Positions 53,690 to 64,000 of a stretch of 64,000 nucleotides of DNA are shown piece after piece (the stretch's first letter is position 1; each line of letters opens with the position of its first letter). A program made the position numbers and the translations under genes. This DNA is from Rhizobium sp. Q54 (GTDB lineage Bacteria; Pseudomonadota; Alphaproteobacteria; Rhizobiales; Xanthobacteraceae). Below the pieces are notes generated by a model. It ran no database searches. It worked only from the letters and a program-made list of their open reading frames with translations, and was not told the DNA's origin. The DNA lies in assembly GCA_945861895.1 (NCBI GenBank), contig CAMAWF010000002.1, forward strand, positions 41,073-105,072, written 5' to 3'.

Positions 53690-53950
53690 ATGTCAGCTAG
53701 TCCGGCGGCATTCACGGCGCTTGCCATTGGCGTGCTGCTGAGTTCCTGCGCCGGCCCGGGCTCGGGGCTGACCGGAAACGATACCGGCGGGATCGTTCCC
53801 TGGTCGCCGGAAAGCCGCGAATACGCGGCCGACTGGGCCGCCGCGCACTGCGCGCGCTACGGCAAGATTGCGCGCATCACCAGCGTGCGCGCCGGCTACG
53901 GCAATTACATCGGATTTTCCTGCCGGTTTGACCGGCGTGCGGTCCGCTAG
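53690..53950 (+). CDS. Small lipoprotein, unknown function
   Basis: MSASPAAFTALAIGVLLSSCAGPGSG lipobox; TAG stop coincides with the start of element A copy 4. Confidence 0.65.
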   Translation: MSASPAAFTALAIGVLLSSCAGPGSGLTGNDTGGIVPWSPESREYAADWAAAHCARYGKIARITSVRAGYGNYIGFSCRFDRRAVR

Positions 53951-54050
53951 AGTCTAATCGGCTTCGATTGAATCAGGGCCCGGCGCCAGCTTTTTGTTTG
54001 AGCATGATCTTTTCCGAAAACCGGTTCCCACTTTTCGGGATCATGCTCTG
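53949..54050. repeat. Dispersed hairpin element A, copy 4
   Basis: AGAGTCTAATCGG...GATTGAATCAGGGC...GAGCATGATCTTTTCCGAAAACCGGTTCCCACTTTTCGGGATCATGCTC. Confidence 0.92.
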
Positions 54051-54065
54051 ACAGCATACCGCCGC

Positions 54066-54872
54066 TCAGACTTTATTTTTTTCGGTCTGCGCGCCGCGCC
54101 AATCGCCGAGCACGGCCTGCACCAGCGTCAGCGCCGCAATTGCGGCGGTGTCGGCGCGCAGGATGCGCGGCCCGAGCGCCAGCCGCAATACATTGGGCTG
54201 ATTGAGCAATTCGGCGCGCTCGTGCTCGGCAAAGCCGCCTTCCGGGCCGAGCAGCACCGCCAGCGGCGTTGCGGCCGCGGTCCCGATCGACACCAGTGCG
54301 GCCGGCTGCGGGCGCGCGGCGGCGAGCGCCGCCACCGGGTCCTGCACCGGCGCATCCTCGTCGCAAAATATCAGCAGCCGGCTCGGCTCCCTTTTCGCCA
54401 GCATCGCCTTGAAAGCGACCGGCGCGGCGATCTCCGGCAGCGTCAGGATGCCGCACTGCTCGGCCGCCTCGATGGCGTTGGCGCGCATGCGTTGCAAATT
54501 CACCCGCGCCACCTGGGTGTGGCGGGTCAAAACCGGCTGCAAGCTCGTCGCCCCCATCTCCACGGCCTTTTGCACCATGTAATCGAGCCGGGCATGTTTG
54601 AGCGGCGCGAACAGCACATGCAGATCGCCGGCCGGCGGCTGGGCGCGCGTCTGTTCGCCGACGACGATGGATGCCCCGCGTTTGCCGGCCTCGCCCGGCA
54701 TTCCCCGCCATTCGCCGTCGCGGCCATTGAAAAGCAGCACGCCATCGCGGGGTTTAAGCCGCAACACGTTGAGCAGATAATTCGCCTGGGCGCGGTCGAG
54801 CTTGATCTGCGCGCCGCCGGCGAGCGGCGCATCGATATAGAGGCGGGGGCCGGTGAAATCGTAGCGGGGCAT
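54066..54872 (-). CDS. rsmE: 16S rRNA (uracil1498-N3)-methyltransferase
   Basis: HARLDYMVQKAVEMGATSLQPVLTRHTQV; VLLGPEGGFAEHE; LALGPRILRADTAAIAAL. Confidence 0.95.
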   Translation of the reverse strand: MPRYDFTGPRLYIDAPLAGGAQIKLDRAQANYLLNVLRLKPRDGVLLFNGRDGEWRGMPGEAGKRGASIVVGEQTRAQPPAGDLHVLFAPLKHARLDYMVQKAVEMGATSLQPVLTRHTQVARVNLQRMRANAIEAAEQCGILTLPEIAAPVAFKAMLAKREPSRLLIFCDEDAPVQDPVAALAAARPQPAALVSIGTAAATPLAVLLGPEGGFAEHERAELLNQPNVLRLALGPRILRADTAAIAALTLVQAVLGDWRGAQTEKNKV

Positions 54873-55061
54873 GCTCTGTCCCGGGTGCAGGCGGCTTGGT
54901 TTACTCAGCCGTGGCCGGGCTTACCAGGGGAGCGGCAAGCCGAATTTTCGTTTTCTGCCGCCTTCTGGCCGGATTCGGCGGGTTATTATGTAGGCCACTC
55001 AATTCCGGTACTTGTATTCCAGTGGCTGTATAATGCGTGCCGGAATCAATGAGGATATGCC

Positions 55062-55535
55062 GTGAATTTGCGCCGGGCGCTTCCACTTGCAATGGCCATG
55101 TTCCTGTCCGCCGCCGGCATGGCGGCGGCGCAGGGGCCGCCGCAATGTATGAAAGACTTCGTGCCGCTGCGCGACGACGCCACCAAGAAGGCTGCCGCGA
55201 TCAGGGCTGCGAGCGAGCGCAAAGTGCCGCCGGCCGAGGCCTGCTCGTTGTTCAAGGTGTTCGTAGCGGCCGAAGCGAAGGTGATCAAATACGCCCGCGA
55301 CAACGCCACCTGGTGCGGAATTCCACCCGACGCCATCGCTCAGATGAAGAAAAACCATGACCACTCGCTGGCGCTGCGCACCCAGGTTTGCAAAGTCGCC
55401 GCGGCGCCGCAACGCCCGGCCGCTCCGAGCTTGAGCGACGCGCTCGGCGCGCCGAACGCCGCGGCGCCCGACACCATCAAGCCCGGCCGCGGCACCTTCG
55501 ATACGCTGACCGGCACGCCGCTCGGCGCCAAATGA
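55062..55535 (+). CDS. Hypothetical secreted protein
   Basis: Signal peptide, 157 aa, GTG start. Confidence 0.65.
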   Translation: MNLRRALPLAMAMFLSAAGMAAAQGPPQCMKDFVPLRDDATKKAAAIRAASERKVPPAEACSLFKVFVAAEAKVIKYARDNATWCGIPPDAIAQMKKNHDHSLALRTQVCKVAAAPQRPAAPSLSDALGAPNAAAPDTIKPGRGTFDTLTGTPLGAK

Positions 55536-55548
55536 GCGGGCGCGGCAA

Positions 55549-56478
55549 TTGACCGAGAGCCCGGGGCGCGTTGCCGATGCGACCGGCAATTGGGTCGACG
55601 GCCTCGCTCCCGCATTCACGCGGCCCTATCTGCGGCTCGCCCGCCTCGACCGGCCGATCGGCTCGTGGCTGCTGCTGATGCCATGCTGGTGGTCGGCGGG
55701 GATCGCCGCGGTGCATGGCGGCCGGCCGGTGAATGTCTGGCATGTTCTGTTGTTCTTCGTCGGCGCCTTCGCCATGCGCGGCGCGGGCTGCACCTGGAAC
55801 GATCTGGCCGACCGCAATCTCGACAAACTTGTCGAGCGCACGCGCTCGCGGCCTATCCCCTCCGGCCAGGTGAGCGTGGCGCAGGCCGCAGCCTTCCTCG
55901 TGCTGCAAGCGCTCGTCGGCCTCGCGGTGCTGCTGCAATTCAACGGCTTCACCGTCGGCATGGGAATTCTCTCGCTCGTCACCGTCGTGGTCTATCCGTT
56001 TCTCAAGCGCGTCACTTACTGGCCGCAGATCGGATTGGGGCTGGCGTTTTCCTGGGGCGCGCTGATGGGCTGGGCCGCCGCCTTCGGCCGGCTCGATTGG
56101 CCCGCGGTCATTCTCTATGCCGGGTCGATCGCATGGGTGATCGGCTACGACACCATCTACGCGCATCAGGACCGCGAGGACGACGCGCTGATCGGCATCA
56201 AGTCCACGGCGCTGCTGTTCGGCGAAAACACCCGGCCGATGCTGGCAGGTTTTTATGCCGGCGCGGTGGCGCTGATCGGCATCGCCGGCGCGATGGCCGG
56301 CGGCGGATCGATCTTCGCGCTCGGGCTTGCCGCGTTTGCCGCGCATCTGGCGTGGCAGGTGGCACGGCTGAACATCGCCGACCCCGCGCATTGCCTGATG
56401 CTGTTCAAGTCGAACCGCGACGCGGGGCTGATCTTGTTTGCGGCGCTGGTGGCGGAGGCATGGGCGGGGCGGGTTTGA
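55549..56478 (+). CDS. ubiA: 4-hydroxybenzoate polyprenyltransferase
   Basis: RLDRPIGSWLLLMPCWWS, GAGCTWNDLADRNLDKLVERTRSRPI, YDTIYAHQDREDDALIGIKSTALLFG. Confidence 0.96.
   Translation: MTESPGRVADATGNWVDGLAPAFTRPYLRLARLDRPIGSWLLLMPCWWSAGIAAVHGGRPVNVWHVLLFFVGAFAMRGAGCTWNDLADRNLDKLVERTRSRPIPSGQVSVAQAAAFLVLQALVGLAVLLQFNGFTVGMGILSLVTVVVYPFLKRVTYWPQIGLGLAFSWGALMGWAAAFGRLDWPAVILYAGSIAWVIGYDTIYAHQDREDDALIGIKSTALLFGENTRPMLAGFYAGAVALIGIAGAMAGGGSIFALGLAAFAAHLAWQVARLNIADPAHCLMLFKSNRDAGLILFAALVAEAWAGRV
56396..56459 (+). repeat. 64-bp direct repeat, copy 1 (inside the ubiA 3' end)
   Basis: Identical to 57226..57289. Confidence 0.95.
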
Positions 56479-56546
56479 AGCATTCGCACTCCGCATTGTC
56501 ACTTGGTGCAATGCTGCCCATAATGCGCATTCGAGAGGAAACGGAT

Positions 56547-56780
56547 ATGGCCAATCTCCTGGACCGCATCAGCATCGACCCGGAGGTCTGCGGCGGTAAG
56601 CCTTGCATCAAAGGGACGCGCCTCTGGGTGTCCCTCATTCTCGACATGTTGGCCACCGGCATGCCGGAGGCCGAGGTGCGCGCGGAATATACGCAGTTGA
56701 CGCACGACGACATCCTCGCGGCCATCGCCTACGGGGCGGAAGCTGCGCGCGAGCGCGTCATTGCGGTGCCGGCGGTGTGA
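56547..56780 (+). CDS. DUF433 domain protein, putative antitoxin
   Basis: LLDRISIDPEVCGGKPCIKGTRLWVSLILDMLATGMPEAEVRAEYTQLTHDDILAAIAYG. Confidence 0.92.
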   Translation: MANLLDRISIDPEVCGGKPCIKGTRLWVSLILDMLATGMPEAEVRAEYTQLTHDDILAAIAYGAEAARERVIAVPAV

Positions 56781-57148
56781 GGATCAAGACCGACGAGAAT
56801 ATCGGACACCGCGGAGTCGAACTCCTGCGCGATGCAGGCCATGACGTGATGACTGTTCGCGAGCAGCAGCTTGCGGGCGCAACGGATGTGGCAGTGTTTG
56901 ATGCCTGCGCTTTCGAGGGCCGTACGCTGGTCACGCTGGATCGCGACTTCGGCCAAGTGCTCCGGTTTCCGCCGAAACAAAGCGCAGGCATCGTCATTCT
57001 CGAGCTTGGTGGCCCGGCGTCCCTGCGGCTTCTCCTTGACCGCTTGCGTGACTTTCTCACGCTGGCCGCGAGCCGACCGGTTGCGGGCGCGCTTTGGATC
57101 GTCGAGCCCGGCCGGCTGAGGGTCCACTTAGCGAAAGATGAAGAATGA
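56777..57148 (+). CDS. DUF5615-type PIN-like protein, putative toxin partner
   Basis: GTG start with 4-nt overlap; IKTDENIGHRGVELLRDAGHDVMTVREQQLAGATD...LVTLDRDFG. Confidence 0.88.
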   Translation: MRIKTDENIGHRGVELLRDAGHDVMTVREQQLAGATDVAVFDACAFEGRTLVTLDRDFGQVLRFPPKQSAGIVILELGGPASLRLLLDRLRDFLTLAASRPVAGALWIVEPGRLRVHLAKDEE

Positions 57149-57149
57149 T

Positions 57150-57307
57150 ATTGCGCTGAGGGACGGCGCGACGCAGATCGTTTGGCAGATGACGCGGCTC
57201 GACATTTCAGGCCCCGCGCATTGCTTGATGCTGTTCAAGTCGAACCGCGACGCGGGGCTGATCTTGTTTGCGGCGCTGGTGGCGGAGGCGTGGGCGCACC
57301 GCATCTG
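57150..57307 (+). pseudogene. Remnant of a ubiA 3' end
   Basis: VWQMTRLDISGPAHCLMLFKSNRDAGLILFAALVAEAWAHRI* versus UbiA AWQVARLNIADPAHCLMLFKSNRDAGLILFAALVAEAWAGRV*. Confidence 0.9.
57226..57289 (+). repeat. 64-bp direct repeat, copy 2 (ubiA remnant)
   Basis: Identical to 56396..56459. Confidence 0.95.
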
Positions 57308-57332
57308 AACGCATTGCGCCGCTGCCGCTGCA

Positions 57333-57370
57333 TTGACATATCGCCGCCGCATTGATATGTCTAGACATAT
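57333..57370 (+). promoter_or_regulatory. Putative vapBC-type promoter/operator
   Basis: TTGACA, then half-sites GACATATC-11 nt-GATATGTC-TA-GACATAT; ATATGTCTAGACATAT is a perfect 16-bp palindrome. Confidence 0.6.
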
Positions 57371-57644
57371 GACAGAACGAACCACCGTCCGGCTGCCGGA
57401 AGATTTGCTCAAGCGCGCCAAACGCAAGGCCGCCGCGGAGGGCCGCACTCTCACCGCGCTGATCGAGGATGGACTGCATCGGGTGGTGGCCGACGATCGG
57501 CAAAAGCCCAAAGCAAGACGAAGCTCGCTGCCCGTCAGCAAAGCCACCGGTGGCCTCATGCCCGGGATCGACATCGCTGATTCTGCCGCTCTCCAAGAAA
57601 TGGACGACCGCGCATATGTCGAGCGGATGAAGCACTTTAAATGA
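57369..57644 (+). CDS. Ribbon-helix-helix antitoxin (VapB-like); alternative start at 57357
   Basis: MTERTTVRLPEDLLKRAKRKAAAEGRTLTALIEDGLHRVV; 4-nt overlap with the PIN gene. Confidence 0.88.
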   Translation: MTERTTVRLPEDLLKRAKRKAAAEGRTLTALIEDGLHRVVADDRQKPKARRSSLPVSKATGGLMPGIDIADSAALQEMDDRAYVERMKHFK

Positions 57645-58072
57645 TTTTGCCCGACGTTAACGTGCTAATCTATGCGTTCCGCACAGATGTCCCCCAACAC
57701 GCGATTTGTAATCCTTGGCTCAATAACGTCGTGGCGGGCAGCGCCCGTTTCGGCATCTCGCCGTTGACGCTCAGTGCGGTCATCCGGATAACGACCGATC
57801 AGCGCATCTATCGGAACCCGAGCAGCCTCCACGAGGCACACGCCTTCACTGACTATCTACTTGGCCAACCCAACTGTCAGGTTGTCGAGCCCGGCGAACG
57901 GCACTGGGAAATCTTCAAGCGCTTGTGCATCGCCACCGATACACGCGGATCGCGCGTGAGCGACGCCTGGTTCGCGGCGCTTGCCATCGAGTCGGGCTGC
58001 GAGTGGATCACGCTGGATCGCGACTTTGCGCGGTTTCCGGGATTGAAATGGCAGGTGCCGGAGATGGCGTAA
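57641..58072 (+). CDS. PIN domain toxin (VapC family)
   Basis: MILPDVNVLIYAFRTDVPQH...RGSRVSDAWFAALAIESGCEWITLDRDFARFPGL. Confidence 0.92.
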   Translation: MILPDVNVLIYAFRTDVPQHAICNPWLNNVVAGSARFGISPLTLSAVIRITTDQRIYRNPSSLHEAHAFTDYLLGQPNCQVVEPGERHWEIFKRLCIATDTRGSRVSDAWFAALAIESGCEWITLDRDFARFPGLKWQVPEMA

Positions 58073-58080
58073 CTTGCCGC

Positions 58081-59424
58081 CTAGTCCGCCTCATCCTCAT
58101 CGTCGAAAGCGCCGTCCTCGCCCGGAATGGCGGCCTTCAACGCGGGCGCGGGTGTTGCCGCCGCAGGCTTTGCGGATTTGCCCTTGGCGGACGCCGGCTT
58201 CGCAGGCGCTTGCGGGATCGATCCCGTGGTCACCGCCGCATCGTCGTCATCGTCATCCGCAAAATAGCCGTCCTCGCCGGGGATGGCGTTCTGCTTCGCG
58301 GAGGCTTGCGATTGCAGCGTGATCGAGCCGGTGGTGGTGGGATCGCCGCGCTTCGCCATGCGGCTGCGCCCGGCGCGCGCGGCCACCACTTCGCCGTCGA
58401 TGGCGTTCGGCTGGCAGACGCGCCGCCCGCTCGCGCGCCGCATCAGGTCGACATGGATGTGGTCGTAGTGAAACCGGTTGGAGCCCGGCGCCAGCACGGT
58501 GTTGAACTGCTGGCAGGCCGCGCCCTGCACGTCGTGCAGAAAGGCCTGCTCTTCCGGCGTTCCGTTCCAGCCGTTCTTGACGGTGATTTTACGGCCGTCG
58601 GCGAGCACGAAGGCGGCGATGTCGAGCGCGTTGCCGAAAGCGTGTTCGGAAATGCGCGCGCCGGCCTGGCCGTTCATGCCGCGGCAGGAATAGGCCGAAA
58701 TCTGCTTGATCTCGACAACCGGTTGATTGAACCAGCGCAGCGCCGCCGGCTGCACCGCGGCGGCGACCCATTGGTCCAGTGCCGAGACGATCGGACAGGC
58801 GAGTGTCGCGGTCGGCGTCACGGACGCTGCCGGCACCGCGCCGGTATAGCGGCCGCGCGCGGGGCCAAGCGGCGGCAAGGCGCGCTGCTCCGGTACGGCG
58901 CGTTGCGGCGGCGGACGATAGGCCGGCTGCGTCGCCGGCGCACGCCGGCTGGACGGCAATTCGGCGTCGTCGGGAATGTCATCCTCGTCGGATTCCTTGA
59001 TGCCGGGCGGCAGGATCGACAGCGGCCTTGCCGACGGCGCCGAGACGCTGCGCGGCGCCGGCGGCGCCGGATATTCCGAGGGCGGTGCGTAGCGCGGCGC
59101 TGCGGCCGGCCATCGCGGCTGCGCCGCCGAACCGTTGGGGATGGCTCCGGGCGGGCGCAGATCGTCGGCGTAACCGAGCGACAAGTTTGCGCCCAGCGCC
59201 GCCACCTTGAGCGGGAAATCCGCGCCGCACATGCCGGGGCCGGCGATCGGCTCCGCGCGCACGATTGCCGTGCCTACCTTCACGCTGCCGGTTTTCAAGC
59301 AATCGACCTCGGCCTGATGCCGCCAGCTGTCGCGGTCCTGGAGTTGCACCCAGGCGCGGCCACAGCCGGCCAACGCCACCAGGGCGACGAAGCCGACGAG
59401 ATACAGGCGCACTCCACGCGTCAT
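58081..59424 (-). CDS. Extensin-like C-terminal domain protein
   Basis: LACPIVSALDQWVAAAVQPAALRWFNQPVVEIKQISAYSCRGMNGQAGARISEHAFGNALDIAAF. Confidence 0.92.
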   Translation of the reverse strand: MTRGVRLYLVGFVALVALAGCGRAWVQLQDRDSWRHQAEVDCLKTGSVKVGTAIVRAEPIAGPGMCGADFPLKVAALGANLSLGYADDLRPPGAIPNGSAAQPRWPAAAPRYAPPSEYPAPPAPRSVSAPSARPLSILPPGIKESDEDDIPDDAELPSSRRAPATQPAYRPPPQRAVPEQRALPPLGPARGRYTGAVPAASVTPTATLACPIVSALDQWVAAAVQPAALRWFNQPVVEIKQISAYSCRGMNGQAGARISEHAFGNALDIAAFVLADGRKITVKNGWNGTPEEQAFLHDVQGAACQQFNTVLAPGSNRFHYDHIHVDLMRRASGRRVCQPNAIDGEVVAARAGRSRMAKRGDPTTTGSITLQSQASAKQNAIPGEDGYFADDDDDDAAVTTGSIPQAPAKPASAKGKSAKPAAATPAPALKAAIPGEDGAFDDEDEAD

Positions 59425-59590
59425 GCCCCAAAAATGCGAGGGATTCCTTTAATGCCCTCTCAACGATGCGGTGAGCGGTTTTGTTAAGGATAAGAATTCG
59501 TTGCCGCCCCAGGACGCGGCCACATCCGCTTGATCCCTGCGGAGCTTTGGGGTGTCATCCGCCGCGCTGGGCAAGACAAAAGGGGGCGCA

Positions 59591-59824
59591 ATGGACGGCA
59601 AGACCAGGTTCATCCTCGCGGCTTTGATGTCCGCAGTGATGGTGCTCGTGGTGACGCTGCTGGTCACATATTTGAATCTCGGCCTGCGGGCGGATTTTCT
59701 CGCCCAATGGGCGAAAGCCTATTTCATCGCCTGGCCGGTGGCGGCGATCACCGGTTTCCTGGTGATGCCGATGGCGCGGCGCGCGGCCGACGGCATCGCC
59801 AGCCTGATCGGCGGCCAAAGCTGA
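59591..59824 (+). CDS. DUF2798 family small membrane protein
   Basis: MDGKTRFILAALMSAVMVLVVTLLVTYLNLGLRADFLAQWAKAYFIAWPVAAITGFLVMP. Confidence 0.85.
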   Translation: MDGKTRFILAALMSAVMVLVVTLLVTYLNLGLRADFLAQWAKAYFIAWPVAAITGFLVMPMARRAADGIASLIGGQS

Positions 59825-60032
59825 CGTGGCGGTTTCGGGCGACAAATTTCACAAATAAAAAAATAATTCCGCGCCGCAAATTGCGGCAGGCCGTCATTTG
59901 CCTCGAACTATCAAACTGTTGGCAAAGCCATGCGCGTTGCGCATTGCGGCGGCGCAGCGCCTTTGGCGCTTCGGAGCCGGGGCGATTTCTGTTATACTTT
60001 AGTCATAGCAACGACCAAGGGAGGCCTATGCC

Positions 60033-60116
60033 GTGGAGCTTGCCTTGAAACTCAACGTGCTGGCGGTGTGCGTCGTGGTCGCGTTTATCGGCGCAATCTT
60101 GCTGGGAGCATTCTGA
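60033..60116 (+). CDS. 27-aa single-TM micropeptide
   Basis: GTG start preceded by GGGAGG; VELALKLNVLAVCVVVAFIGAILLGAF*; TATACT -10-like box upstream and strong terminator downstream. Confidence 0.5.
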   Translation: MELALKLNVLAVCVVVAFIGAILLGAF

Positions 60117-60182
60117 GTTCGGTAACCCAACGACTAAAGCCGACACCGACAAAACCGGATCAAGTCCGGCGCATCAAATCCA

Positions 60183-60213
60183 CACCGGGGAGCAAACTCC
60201 CCGGTGTTTTTTT
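60183..60213 (+). terminator. Intrinsic terminator
   Basis: CACCGGGGAG-CAAA-CTCCCCGGTG-TTTTTTT. Confidence 0.93.
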
Positions 60214-60219
60214 ATCGCG

Positions 60220-63957
<3,738 letters not shown>

Positions 63958-64000
63958 TGCCCAACCCTCAGGCTTGCTTCTCCCTCTCCCCGTTGGGGAG

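Overview
High-GC alphaproteobacterial chromosome segment, Rhizobiales-like (judged from gene content and repeat types, not from a search). Most of it is ordinary housekeeping and metabolic DNA: TctCBA transporter, EF-G-like GTPase, aminotransferases, uvrB, ychF-pth-rplY, lgt, prs, proC, a two-component system, moaE-moaD-pgsA, uvrC, rlmJ, rsmE, ubiA, metH. The main accessory feature is a low-GC single-gene island between uvrB and a lipoprotein gene. It encodes a stand-alone ~426-aa reverse transcriptase (20357..21637) with motifs FFDSIDH, GIPQGSPIS and YSDD, whose layout and sequence resemble antiviral DRT2-type RTs. About 400 nt of noncoding DNA precede it. That stretch contains a series of good hairpins (candidate template ncRNA) and one frame with no stop for 110 codons. 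Other notable points: palindromic repeats inserted in frame inside two proteins (a GT87-like membrane protein and the UvrB C-tail); a four-copy dispersed hairpin element, one copy interrupted by a second palindrome; two adjacent toxin-antitoxin modules downstream of ubiA, separated by a duplicated remnant of the ubiA 3' end; a vapBC-like promoter with repeated operator half-sites and a predicted leaderless start; a frameshifted MFS gene; and several small ORFs or ncRNA candidates missing from the ORF track. All assignments come from reading the sequence; no database search was run.
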